A stretch of 64,000 bases of DNA from Helianthus annuus (lineage: Eukaryota; Streptophyta; Magnoliopsida; Asterales; Asteraceae). This document shows, piece after piece, positions 1-11,631 of this stretch. The position numbers and the translations under genes are program-made. Where the stretch lies: the NCBI RefSeq assembly GCF_002127325.2, contig NC_035449.2, positions 138,684,807-138,748,806 on the forward strand, in the 5' to 3' direction. The number at the start of each line of letters is the position of its first letter. Position 1 is the stretch's first letter. The notes under the pieces are model-generated. The model was not told the origin of the DNA, ran no database searches, and saw nothing but the letters and a program-made list of their open reading frames with translations.

Positions 1-1
1 T

Positions 2-3000
2 CATCAAGCGGAGATTATTTGCAAGGAGAAAATCGTCTGCATTCCTCGTTCTGGTAAAAAAACTCTCATAATTCATGGCGACAAGAGTGGTGGTGTTGTG
101 AGCATCATCTCTTTCCTTAAGGCCCAGAAGTGTTTGCGAAAGGGCCACACTGCTATCCTAGCCCTCGTTTCTGATACATCCTCAGAAGAAAAGAAGACAG
201 AAGGCATTCCTATTGTGCGCGACTTTCCCGAGGTATTTCCTGAGGAATTACCTGGTCTTCCGCCTCATCGCCAAGTCGAGTTTCAAATCGAGCTAGCTCC
301 TGGAGCAGCACCAATAGCTCGTGCACCTTATCGACTTGCTCCGTTAGAACTTGAAGAACTATCCACGCAACTACAAGAACTCTTGGAAAAGGGTTTCATA
401 CGTCCTAGCTCTTCGCCATGGGGAGCTCCAGTGTTATTCGTGAAGAAGAAAGACGGTACCTTCAGGATGTGTATTGACTACCGCGAACTCAACAAGGTGA
501 CCGTGAAGAATTGTTATCCTCTCCCACGCATTGATGACTTGTTCGACCAGTTGCAAGGGTCGAGCTATTACTCCAAGATTGACTTGAGATCGGGATACCA
601 TCAGTTGAGGGTCCGAGATGAGGACGTCTCCAAAACAACATTCAGAACTCGTTACGGCCATTACGAGTTTCTGGTTATGCCATTCGGGCTGACGAATGCA
701 CCAGCGGTCTTCATGGATCTCATGAACCGAGTGTGCAAGCCTTACCTGGATAAGTTCGTTATTGTGTTCATCGACGATATTCTAATCTATTCTAAGAGTC
801 AGGAGGAACACGAGCAGCATCTATGACTTATGCTGGAACTTCTTCGAAAAGAGTAGTTGTATGCCAAGTTTTCGAAATGTGACTTCTGGCTTCGCGAAGT
901 CCACTTTCTAGGCCATGTGGTAAACAAGGATGGAATTCATGTGGATCCATCTAAGGTTGAATCGATCAAGAATTGGCCTGCACCCCGCACACCAACAGAG
1001 ATCCGCCAATTCTTAGGTTTGGTAGGATATTACAGAAGGTTTATCAAAGATTTCTCCAAGATTGCGCAACCTCTCACTTCACTGACTCAGAAGGGTGTCA
1101 CCTATCGTTGGGGTGATGCACAGGAGTCCGCATTTCAGCACTTGAAGGATAGACTTTGTAGCACGCCTATCCTCTCATTGCCTGAAGGCACAGACGATTT
1201 TGTGGTTTACTGCGATGCTTCCATCCAAGGACTTGGTTGCGTGTTGATGCAACGTGACAAGGTCATTGCCTACGCATCACGTCAACTTAAAGTTCACGAA
1301 AGGAACTACACTACCCACGATTTGGAATTGGGAGCAATTGGTTTCGCGCTTAAGATATGGAGACATTACCTGTACGGTACCAAGTGCACCATTTACACCG
1401 ATCACAGGAGTCTTGAGCATATCTTCAAGCAAAAGGAATTGAATATGCGACAACGCCGATGGGTCGAGCTCTTGAACGATTATGAATGCGCAATCAAGTA
1501 TCATCCGGGCAAAGCCAATGTTGTGGCCGACGCCCTCAGTCGAAAGGATACAATACCTAGGTGGGTACGTGCGTTACAGCTTACCATCCAATCTAACCTT
1601 CCCGCTCAGATTCGCGATGCTCAGGTTGAAGCATTGAAGGCAGAGAACATCAGAGCTGAGTCCCTAAGAGGATCGAGTCAACGGCTAGAACAAAAAGAAA
1701 ACGACGCCAACTATGTTAACGGACGCATCTGGGTTCCACTGTATGGAGACTTGCGCGAGCTTGTGATGGATGAAGCGCATAAGTCTCGTTACTCAGTACA
1801 TCCTGGTTCGGACAAGATGTACCATGATCTCAAGACTACATACTGGTGGCCTGGTATGAAAGCCAGCATAGCAACCTACGTCGGTAACTGTTTGACTTTT
1901 GCGAGAGTCAAGGTCGAATACCAGAAACCATCAGGCCCACTCCAACAACCAGAGATACCTAAATGGAAATGGGAGCAAATTTCCATGGATTTCGTTACTG
2001 GTCTGCCCAGATCTCAACGCGGAAACAATACCATCTGGGTGATCGTGGATCGACTGACCAAGTCTGCACATTTTCTGCCTATCAAAGAAACGGATAAGTT
2101 TTCTACTCTAGCAGACATCTACTTAAAAGAAGTGGTATCGAGGCACGGAGTGCCAATCTCCATCATTTCTGATCGTGACGCACGTTTTACCTCTAAACTG
2201 TGGCAAGCTATGCATAAGTCTTTTGGCTCACGTTTAGATATGAGCACCGCTTATCATCCACAGACGGATGGGCAATCGGAACGCACCATCCAAACTCTTG
2301 AGGACATGCTTAGAGCATGCGTAATCGACTTCGGCAATGGCTGGGAAAAGCATCTCCCGTTAGTGGAGTTTTCATATAACAACAGTTACCACACCAGCAT
2401 CCAAGCCGCTCCATTCGAGGCATTATATGGACGTAAATGCCGATCACCTCTCTGCTGGGCAGAAGTTGGTGACAGTCAAATCACTGGTCCAGAACTTGTG
2501 CTAGATACAACCGAGAAGATTGCTCAGATATGACAACGAATGGCGGCAGCTCGTGACCGTCAGAAAAGCTATGCCGATAAGCGAAGAAAGCCACTCGAGT
2601 TCCAGGTTGGGGATCAGGTGCTACTCAAAGTTTCACCTTGGAAAGGTGTAGTTCGTTTCGGAAAACGAGGCAAACTCAACCCGCGATACGTTGGACCCTT
2701 CGAAATCACAGAGAGAATTGGCAAGGTCGCCTACAGGTTAAATCTACCTGAAGAACTCAGTGGAGTTCACAACGTATTCCATGTGTCGAATCTGAAGAAG
2801 TGTCTGTCAGATGAGACCCTCATAGTTCCCTTAAAGGAGCTCACTATCGACGACCAGCTGCGATTCGTCGAAGAACCAGTAGAGATTACGGATCGAGATG
2901 TTAAGATTCTCAAGCGTACCAGGATACCTCTCGTTCGAGTCCGTTGGAATTCCCGTCGTGGCCTAGAGTATACCTGGGAACGAGAAGACCAAATGAAACT

Positions 3001-3121
3001 CAAGTATCCCCAGTTGTTTAAGAAAAGTGCAACCACTACTGAGACTGAAGCTACTGCAGAATTTCGGGACGAAATTCCAAATCAACGGGGGGATGATGTG
3101 ACACCCCAGGAAAACCAGTAA
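2..3121 (+). pseudogene. pol: E1 pol: end of PR, RT, RNase H, INT, chromodomain (three in-frame stops)
   Basis: One frame runs from the left edge to the TAA at 3119-3121, interrupted by TGA 824-826, TAG 854-856 and TGA 2531-2533. The first and last sit where related elements in this window have Arg, so CGA to TGA is likely. Reverse transcriptase shows the FIDDIL catalytic box near 767-781. RNase H follows (YCDAS, YTDHRS), then integrase ([32 protein letters not shown]) and a C-terminal chromodomain-like segment near 2870-3030 (VRVRWNSRRGLEYTWERE). The protein would copy the element RNA and integrate the cDNA. Chromodomains of this family are thought to direct integration to marked chromatin. 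No indel was seen, only point stops, which suggests fairly recent death. Confidence 0.9.
3059..3103 (+). other. E1 upstream duplicate of the PPT/LTR-start junction
   Basis: About 100 bp before the true 3' LTR there is a second hairpin (3059-3077, stem GAATTTCG, loop GGA), then a G-rich run and TGTGACACCCC from 3097. This matches the arrangement at the real junction, where the LTR begins TGTGACA at 3197. The copy overlaps the last codons of pol (EFRDEI). It may be a relic of a tandem duplication or of recombination with another family. Confidence 0.6.
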
Positions 3122-3160
3122 ACACCGCAACTTAACTAGCTTCCTCAGTAACCACGTGCT

Positions 3161-3196
3161 AAATTTCGGGACGAAATTTTCTTAACAAGGGGAGAA
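3161..3196 (+). other. E1 PPT with adjoining hairpin
   Basis: A perfect 8-bp stem (AAATTTCG, loop GGA, CGAAATTT; 3161-3179) is followed after a few bases by the purine tract AACAAGGGGAGAA, which ends where the LTR begins with TG at 3197. In LTR elements the polypurine tract primes plus-strand DNA synthesis. Confidence 0.75.
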
Positions 3197-5404
3197 TGTG
3201 ACAACCCTCGTAATTACGTGTATCCGTACGATTATTTAATGATAATTAAAGTGCTTGGTGATTGTGTTGAATTACTTAACTGTTTCCTAATTACTGTGAC
3301 ATACTTACATGTGCTTGTTAACACACTAGTCTTGGGCAGAAAATTTACTAAAAGGTCTTGAATATTTTCCTAAGTGTTAGGAATTAATTGTGTTACAAAA
3401 AAAATATATATATAAGACACCTTACGGAACAATTAAACAATTTAACGGAACAGTATCCGACCAAACAACCGGACATTATCCGGGACACCAAATATTTGTC
3501 AAACACATTATTTAATTATTTTTGGCTAGTCATGATCCCCAAACACCCTAACACCCACTAAATTCTCTGGTAACTAACATATGTAACTAAATACATGGAT
3601 ATGAACTAATATTTACCAACTATCATGAAAACTTACAATTCCCCCCCCCCCCATGCCCATTTACGGTCACCATGGACCCACCCCCATATCCCACTAGATC
3701 TTCATTCTAATATTTTATTAGATTACTTGCTTGTTTGAGTAGCCAAAATATGGGGGAAGAGATTATAAGTATGGAGCATAGGATTGCAATATCATTTCAA
3801 ATCATTTCATATCTTCTCAAGATCACCACCATACCTCCACACCATACCCACTAGATTTTATTTCATATTTTATTTAGATTGATTGCTTGAGATCTTGGAC
3901 ATAATATTGAGAAATCTCTACAAGTATGGTGGCATAGATTATGAGATCATTTCATATCTTTCACTCACTCACTTCACAAGATCACCATATCCCACTAGAC
4001 CTCCTTATATATTTTATTAGATTGTTGCTTGATTTGGTGAACATGATATTGAGAAATCTTATAAGTATGGCTCATGAGATTTGCAAGACCATACTTCTCA
4101 CCTCAACACTCAACCTCACTACTCCCTCTCTCTCTATTCGGTTCCCCCAAACCGAACCCACCCCCTCTCTCTCCACATCTTCATCTTCAATTTTTACAAG
4201 TCCCTTTTTAAGCTTAGAAGGATTCAAGAAGGTAGCTACTTGTGGAGCTTCAAGAAGGGCTTTGTCTTGCTTGTTCTTCATCTTTTCTCATCATCTTCCT
4301 CAATAGATTCTACCCTAGCTATAAGCTAGTAGTAAGCTCTTGTTTAACCTTTGTTCATCTTATTTTATGGCTAACATTGTAGTATGATGCTTATGTTTAC
4401 AACTAAAATGCAAGAACACTAAAAATATAAACATAAAGGTTACATGAAGTTTACTTGTATATGAAATGCTATTAGTTGATGTTGTCATGGGTATGTTGTT
4501 GGTTTAGGATTGGTTAATACATATATGATGATTGATCGTCGAACTCTTGATAAAATCCGTTGTTCGGACATGTGTTGATACAATATAGTAACATATTAAA
4601 CTATAAAGAACATGCTGAATCACATTTCCAGCCGACTTCATCAGGCTGTAAACAGGTCATAAACTCAATGAAAAACTAATATTTCGAGTCTAAAATGTGA
4701 TATTAGGAAATACGGTTCTAATGGCACCGGAATCATAATTTTTGGACTCCGTTTACTATTTTAAAAGCGTCTTTTTGTGACAGCAGCTAGAGCTGCAATT
4801 TTTCTGCTGAAAAAGTGCGTCTTGTTTTCTGTTATAACTTGTAATCTGTGTGGAGTCTGATCACCAAATTTATACCACGGCCAAAGTGCCGGGCTGAATA
4901 GCCATGAAAGGTGGACATGGGATGGTTAACAAATAAACGTTTTTGAACTATGGGGTAACCCCCACGGCTGGATAGCCGAATGAGATTAAACTATGTTTTT
5001 GGAAACAACTCTAAAATGGACAACCAACCGTGAACTCACTCAACTTTGTTGTTGACTCGTTATTACATGCTTTGCAGGTCATTAGATGCCATGGAGCCTG
5101 CATATGGAGGTGGTCGTTGTGGGATGCGAACTGTTATGTCCCGTATTTAATGAATAAACTTTATGAACTTATTAAACCTACGTTTTGGACTTTAAACTTA
5201 TGAACTATGGACTTATGTTTTGAACTTATGTTTTATGCTTCCGCTGTTAACCTAAAATCGGTTTACTTCCTTTTGGTCACCAATCGTATTGTGTTTGGTT
5301 CTATTTACTTAATTATGTTGTTCAATATGATTGGTGGCTCGATCCTGGTCATGTCACGCCTCCAAGCGGTGATACTCCACATAGTGGATTTTGGGGGTGT
5401 GACA
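3197..5404 (+). repeat. E1 3' LTR
   Basis: The LTR starts TGTGACAACCC directly after the polypurine tract and ends GGGGGTGTGACA, giving TGT...ACA ends. Length is about 2208 bp. It is AT-rich and holds a threefold repeat in its middle (listed separately). The short frames inside it look like chance. Confidence 0.75.
3690..4085 (+). promoter_or_regulatory. Threefold repeat with TATA-like boxes in E1 LTR
   Basis: Three imperfect units of about 145-157 bp begin with CCCACTAGAT-like sequence at 3690, 3847 and 3991. Each contains a TTTTATT(T)AGATTG block and a TAGATT/ATCATTTCATATCTT block. Each carries a TATAAGTATGG-like motif (3764, 3918 and 4058, the middle copy degenerate). The last one is the best candidate for the LTR core promoter. 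Repeated enhancer-like units in U3 are common in LTR elements; promoter function here is inferred. Confidence 0.5.
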
Positions 5405-5927
5405 CAGACTAATTAATTCAAGTTATGGATTAGTATGGTTAGTGTGTTAAGTTAATTAGAGATAAATTAAATGAGTTATATTTAAGTGATAATAGATAGT
5501 TTTGAAACACATGGACTTTATTATATTACTAGTTTATAGACCCATGTATTACATTAGTTTGAGTATTGAAAATGAAACGCTTTAAATAATCATGGAGTTG
5601 ATCGAGTTCTTTGAGGGAATAAATGTGTTTTCCATTTATATAAACTTAAATAAGTTTTTTAAAATAAATATATTATTATTGAGGTTGGTTGCGTTTGAAA
5701 GACATACCGATTATAAGTTTTAAATTATTTTTTTGTATTTTATATTATTTTTTGCATCACACATAATAAATATAAATTTTGATATGAATATATATAAACC
5801 TAATATGAACTATACATACAAAATTAAAGAAAATATAACATTATTCATTTTAAATGATGCACTTACGAAATAAGAATTTTGTTTTTGAATACAAAATAAT
5901 TAGTATATTTTATTTCAAATTAATACT
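5405..5927. other. AT-rich stretch, no gene
   Basis: This is AT-rich DNA between the E1 LTR and MULE-1. No long frame, tandem repeat or recognisable element end was seen. Confidence 0.6.
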
Positions 5928-5936
5928 TTCTTATTT

Positions 5937-7463
5937 GAGTTAATTACATAGTTAGTCCATGTGGTTTATACAAAATAACAATGTCAGGTACTAATAGTTT
6001 AAAATCACACTTTGAGGTATTAACTTTCAATTTAGTAACAATCTAGAGTACTAAGACTAATTGATGTTAGTTTTTCTGTTAGGTTTTTATGAAATGACAG
6101 AAATACCCTTTACCTAATAACAAAAAGGAACAAAAACCACAAGGACTAATTTGTAACTTATTAAAACATCTAAACTAAAACTATTAATTAACTAACAAAT
6201 AGAAAAAGAAAAACTGAAAACAAAATAGTACAATAAACAAACTAACTTCATTCAAAATCTCAAAGCAGGCACTTCCCTCTCTCACTTTCGTTTAAACAAT
6301 CTGCTTGTATTTTAGGGGTTTTATCATACATTAAATCTCGTTCTTGTGTATAACAAATAGATTTAGACTTTTTTTTTGCATACCAAAGCGTTCTAGAAGG
6401 TTGATTGTATCGATTGCTAAATATGTTGTGTTTATCTCTAACGTTTGTGCACAAGTTAGTATTCTGCAGTATGAACATTTATGTTTGAGTTAAACTGGAA
6501 ATCTTAACGAGTCACCATTGATTTTACTTAGCATGTGGTTAACATTGTATGATGTACTAATTATTTGCGTTCTACTCTTGCTTATAGAAATACGCCCTAA
6601 AATGGTTGTAGGATACATATTTTTAGAAGTTCAATATAAAACATGGATAAAAATCAAACTATAACATAGCACTTTCTATACCCAGTTGAATCAAATTCAA
6701 GATATCAAATAAAATTGAATCAAAGCATAAGAAGATAAAATACTAATAAATTATAAAAACCAATAAAATGCAAGAAATTGACAGCGTTGAAGGGCATTTA
6801 TCTGCTCCTGGCGCCGTCACTTTCTCCGGCGACGGTGTCGGAGAAGATTCCGAAACCGGCACAGATCGTTTCTTGTTCACACCTCATGTGAAACTGTATC
6901 GATTAATCAACTCCCACTCTGCATCATTATTAATATCTCAGCCACTTCAACCTTGTCCTCTGTCGGAAGTCAGAACCCACTGCTGCCGTCGTTCATACTC
7001 TGTTTCATTGTAGGTTTCAAGAAGATAAATTTTGTGTTTTGATGGGATAAATTCGAAACCCAGATGAAGAGCAAGTGGGTAATTGGTGGTAAGTGATGGG
7101 GGATCGGATTAGAGAGAAAAATGGAGGAATGGAGAGATTAGAGAGAGAGAGAGAGAGAGATGAGTTCTGTTGTTGCTTGGAGATGAGTTGGTGTTGTATT
7201 TTAATATAATTTTTAATTATTGCCCCATTTATTGGGAAATTACAAAAACGGTCCCTCATTAATCATATACTTACTTAATAGTCTTTTAAATGTACAATGA
7301 CTTAAATGCCCTTGAACCTAACAGAAAAAATAACATCTGTTAGTCTTAGTACTCCAGGTTGTTACAAAATTAAAAGTTGATACCTCAGAGTGTGACTTCA
7401 AACTATTAGTACCTGACATTGTTACTTTGTATAAACCACAATGACTAACCATGTAATTAACTC
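5937..7463. mobile_element. MULE-1: non-autonomous Mutator-like element
   Basis: Long terminal inverted repeats of about 147 bp (5937-6083 and 7317-7463) begin GAGTTAATTACATAGTTAGT. They are flanked by a perfect 9-bp target duplication TTCTTATTT (5928-5936 and 7464-7472). Long TIRs with a 9-bp duplication are diagnostic of Mutator-like elements. The 1527-bp element has no transposase. The inside holds a GA-rich run near 7140-7162 and a short open stretch at 6768-7013 with higher GC than its surroundings. That stretch could be a captured gene fragment, but I cannot name a parent gene. Confidence 0.85.
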
Positions 7464-7472
7464 TTCTTATTT

Positions 7473-8039
7473 TAAAAAGTATTATCAAAATAGAAGATGA
7501 AATGAAATTAGTTCATGATCTAAGATTATATATATTAAACACACACACATATATAAATTATTTATACATATGTTTAACATTTGTAAAAGCGATAATAACA
7601 AATAAACATGATGAGGTTTTAAATTTTTGGTTACGTCAAATAGTGATGGGTATATAAATTTTTGGTTATCTCATCTTCTTTTGATAAGTATGGTTTTATT
7701 TACTAAAGTAGAGATATTATACTAAAGTATAGGTAAATAGATAACTAACATTAATTATTAAGAATTAAGAATATTGAAAAGATATAATCATGAATATAAG
7801 ATTATTTCGAATATATATTACATTCAATCATTTAATAGTTTTTAAATTAATTTACTTGTTATTTACTGTGTGGTTGAGGAAGCATAATAAATTGCCACAT
7901 GGCATTTTGGTGAAATCATTTGTTATAAGAATATGCCATATGACACTAAAGATACTCTTTTATTAGTATTAGATTATCTAGTTAGTAAGTTGAGTCCTAT
8001 TCTAATTGTAAAAGTAGTTTTGAGTTATTTTCTTATTCA
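7473..8039. other. AT-rich stretch, no gene
   Basis: Low-complexity AT-rich DNA with short dinucleotide runs (for example near 7530-7555). No coding signal and no element ends were recognised. Confidence 0.6.
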
Positions 8040-8663
8040 TTAGATGGGGTTGGTTCCGGTACAAACCATATTTATCCTACAAACCGTAAGAACAGATCCT
8101 AGCACTTAAAAAAGTTAAATTAGCACATACCAAAACAATACATACAGAAAAGTGACACTTTTGAATATATTAGCACATGAAAATTAATCAACATAATTGA
8201 TTTTAGCACATATTTGAATGATATCAACACTTTTCTTAATCAGCACATTGAAAACAAAAGGAAGATCCAAATAAATAATTAATTGCTTGTTAGCATATCA
8301 CTACTAGAAAAGTGGTCATTTTGCTACGGAAATTTCCTACGCAAAAAAATGCGTCGCAAATTCTGACACATTTACTACGCATTTCCTACGGAAAAAAGAC
8401 CTTGATTTTTTTGGGCAATTTGTGACACAATAGTGACAGATATACTAATTCTAAGTATTGTGTCGGAAATGCGTAGCAACTTGCTACACATTTCCGACGG
8501 AACCATTATTTATTTGTTGGAATTAGATTTATATGTTAAATTCATTTAAATATTAATTGTTGGGTCAGAAATGCTTAGCAACTTGCTACGCATTTATGAC
8601 GAATTATTTATTATTATACTTAGATTATATTTTAATGTTTAATCAACATTATTATTAATTATT

Positions 8664-8940
8664 GCGTAGGAAATGTGTAGCAACTTGTTACGTATTTGTG
8701 ATGGAAAATTTATTGTGTAGGAAATGTGTAGCAACTTGCTACGCATTTGTGATGGAAAATTTATTACCATATTGCGTAGGAAATGTGTAGCAACTTGTTA
8801 CGCATTTGTGATGGAAAATTTATTGTGTAGGAAATGTGTAACAACTTGCTACGCATTTGTGGTGGAAAATTTATTACCACATTGTGTAGGAAATGTGTAG
8901 CAACTAGCTACGCATTTGTGATGGAAAATTTATTGTGTAG
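8664..8940. repeat. CACTA subterminal repeat array, alternating 51/59-bp units
   Basis: Units starting G(C/T)GTAGGAAATGTGTAGCAA begin at 8664, 8715, 8774, 8825, 8884 and 8935. The spacing alternates 51, 59, 51, 59, 51, which gives a 110-bp higher-order repeat. Each unit contains a small inverted repeat GTAGCAA-c-TTGCTAC. Confidence 0.8.
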
Positions 8941-9540
8941 GAACCGTTCCTTCGACGTTTTTCCTGGCTACTTTAATGGTTCGGATACTTCCAGATCGAT
9001 TCAGGTTTGTTAAAATAGATGACATCAGCTTCATGATGGTTCCGGTTTTGTTTCGGCTCGGGTCACAGTTCGGTTCAGGTCAGATTTAACGCGGGTTAAT
9101 CTGTGTATACCCGTGTTATACATATGTATTGTTAACCTGGTCAATATCAAACTTCTTCAACTCAGCCGGTCAAAGACGGCAGTAGTGGTAGTGGCTTGGT
9201 TCAGACTCAGTGGAGGCAACTAGTTTTATTATTACCATATTTTAGAGTAAACTGCCATTTTGGTCCCTATGGTTTGGCCAGTTTTGCCACTTTAGTCCAA
9301 ATCTCAAACTTATTACATCTGGGTCCCTGTGGTTTGCATTTTGTTGCCATTTTAGCCCAAAATCCAAAAACCCTAGTTTTTTGACTGTTGCAACCTCCTA
9401 TTTTGTCCTGTAGTGTAGGGGCATTTTGGTCCATGTTAATTTATTATAACATTTCAATAATTAATAACATCATCTTCAAGAACATCATCAAACCATCATC
9501 AAAACCCAGAAAATCAAGAGTATCTTCAAGAAAATCAAGA

Positions 9541-9690
9541 AACATCTTCAAGAACATCATCTTCAAGAAAATCAAAACCCATAAAATCAAGAACATCTTC
9601 AAGAACATCATCTTCAAGAAAATCAAAACCCAGAAAATCAAGAACATCTTCAAGAACATCATCTTCAAGAAAATCAAAAACCGATTTGTA
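9541..9690. repeat. 51-bp tandem repeat in MULE-2
   Basis: About three copies of a 51-bp unit (AACATCTTCAAGAACATCAT...) start at 9541, 9592 and 9643, with related partial units on both sides (9471-9540, 9715-9775). Because 51 is divisible by three, both strands stay open through the array, giving repetitive Lys/Ile/Phe or Leu/Met/Phe peptides. I do not regard these as genes. Confidence 0.8.
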
Positions 9691-10499
9691 AAAAGAAACG
9701 AGGCTCAGATCTGTATCTTCAAGAACATCATCAAACATCATCATCAAAACCCAGAAAATCAAGAACATCATCTTCACAGCCTTCACATATGTATAATTGA
9801 TTATACGAAATTCAGATCTGAAGTTACAAAACAAACAACCGACTCAAAACACAACATCAGAACCGATCAAAATTCAAATCGAACACTCATCACCTTCAAC
9901 ATCAAAAGTATACAAAATGTATCATTGATTATATGAGATCCAGATCTAGAGGACTCAAAAACTCAATATCAAAACTGATCAAAATTCAAATCAAACACTC
10001 ATCTGATCTACAAATCGAACACTCTGAATCAAGTATAAATACCAACCACCACCATTTCTATTTTCAGATAACCTCCACCTCCATTCTCCGGCCACCACCA
10101 CCAACATAACCTGAAACCTCTGAAATCTTTTCCGACGACCACCACAACACCCCCACTACCTCTGATTCACTTCAACAGTGAAAATCCCACCAAATGCAGC
10201 CACCATCGCCACCCTTTTCAACAGTGAAAATGGCACGAAGACAGCGGTGGTGTGATCTGGTGCTTCTTCGGTGCCGGATTTTTGGGGATTTAGGGTTTGA
10301 GGAGTGAGGTCGAGGAGAGTGAGGGTGGAGTAGTGGAAGCCGTAGTGGGGGTGGGGTCGAGGTGGAGGACGGATTTTCTGGCAGACCGATGCCGATGATA
10401 ATGAAGCCGATGACGATGATTTAGGGTTTAAGGGGTGAGGAAGGAGGTGAGGTCTGGTAGGGTTTGAGGGGTGAGGAAGAAGGTGGCGGTTGTGGTGCT

Positions 10500-10501
10500 A
10501 T

Positions 10502-10553
<52 letters not shown>

Positions 10554-10572
10554 AGAGAGAGAGAGAGAGAGT
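10500..10572. repeat. GA microsatellite
   Basis: A nearly uninterrupted (GA)n run inside MULE-2 next to its right inverted repeat. Confidence 0.9.
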
Positions 10573-10875
10573 AAACTGCTATTTTGATCATCATCATCCC
10601 CAATATCATCATCATCATCATCCTCCTCCTCATATATTTTTTCTAAAAAAAAAACTAAAACAAATAAAATTTAAAAAATGACCAAAATGCCCCTGCACTA
10701 CAGGACAAAATAGGAGGTTGCAACAGTCAAAAAACTAGGGTTTTTGGATTTTGGACTAAAATGGCAACAAAATGCAAACCACAGGGACCCAGATGTAACA
10801 AGTTTGAGATTTGGACTAAAGTGGCAAAACTGGCCAAACCACAGGGACCAAAATGGCAGTTTACTCCATATTTTA

Positions 10876-11626
10876 TTATTACCATATAAACACGTGATGG
10901 AGGCATGTGGTAAATAAATCACTTTCAAATATAAACACGTGAGCCAATCAAAATGCTGTGACAATCGGTAAATTGTTCGCCGAACGTTTAAGGCGAACGT
11001 TACCTCTGTTCATGTTCTTTTATAAACTGTTCGCCGAACGTTTGGTTCGCATGCAGCCCTAATTATTATATAACTATATTTATACATTATAAATTATCAA
11101 TATGTTGATGCATTGAGTAGTTGTACTCTATACTTAAGAGAGATTTAAAAAAATTGATATAATTAAACTTTTTAATGTGATTTATAAAAATAAATTGATA
11201 TAATAATAATAATAATAATAATAACAATAATAATATTTTTTCATTAATTAACTAGTTAATAATAATACAAGTAATTGATATAATAACACTTTCAATGTGA
11301 GCCAATCAAAAGCTTTAGTTATACTTCACATGGATCACCATCCTACGGTCCATTGCTCACCTAATTTTCAATCGAACGGTTTAAAAATACCTCTAGAAAC
11401 ACAAAATCCTTAAACCCACAAACATCAAAATACCACCTTTCAAAGTTCAGTTGAACTTTACGCAACCAACACTGCCAATCGATCTTATCTTCTCCATCTC
11501 CTCAAAACAACTTTACGGCAACCAAACTGCTTCAAAGTTTACCACCCTTCAAAGTTCAGTTCAAGTCGATCTTATCTTCTCCATCTCCTCAAAGTTCAGT
11601 TCAACAAATATCACCCCCCCCCTTCG
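10876..11626. other. CACTA interior between MULE-2 and the Athila insertion
   Basis: No transposase frame is present. It contains an (AAT)n run near 11205-11235. Near 11440-11620 there are local repeats: ATCTTATCTTCTCCATCTCC occurs twice (from about 11483 and 11569), as do several CAAAGTTCAGTT copies. CAGTTCAACAAATATCACC (near 11597) reappears just beyond the right side of the Athila insertion (near 25536). The original CACTA therefore had a short duplication there. Confidence 0.6.
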
Positions 11627-11631
11627 GTTCT

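Larger units (their letters stand above)
1..5404 (+). mobile_element. E1: Ty3/Gypsy chromovirus, 3' part (Tekay-like)
   Basis: This is the 3' portion of an LTR retrotransposon. It holds the end of protease, reverse transcriptase, RNase H, integrase and a C-terminal chromodomain, then a polypurine tract and one LTR. The 5' LTR, gag and most of protease lie left of the window, so the target duplication cannot be tested. The gene order PR-RT-RH-INT-chromodomain places it among plant chromoviruses. The long LTR (about 2.2 kb) fits the Tekay/Del clade, which is an inference. The pol frame has three stops, so this copy is dead as a protein source. Confidence 0.9.
9245..10866. mobile_element. MULE-2: non-autonomous Mutator-like element inside the CACTA
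   Basis: Terminal inverted repeats of about 187 bp (9245-9431, 10680-10866) begin GAGTAAACTGCCATTTTGGT and are nearly identical to each other. A perfect 9-bp duplication CATATTTTA flanks them (9236-9244, 10867-10875). No transposase is present. The interior has a 51-bp tandem repeat, a CCACCACC-rich GC-richer block near 10060-10480 and a GA microsatellite next to the right TIR. Its ends are unlike those of MULE-1 apart from the leading GAGT. Confidence 0.9.

Noticed and set aside
3941..4329. Open frames of 82-121 codons in the E1 LTR
   Set aside because: They are Ser/Pro/Leu-rich products of a CT-rich stretch in a non-coding LTR.
6768..7013. Short ORF inside MULE-1
   Set aside because: It has no recognisable domain. 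It is kept only as a possible captured fragment, not as a gene.
9388..9936. A 182-codon frame on the + strand and Leu/Met-rich frames on the - strand
   Set aside because: They arise from a 51-bp tandem repeat inside a non-autonomous MULE and show no protein-like composition.
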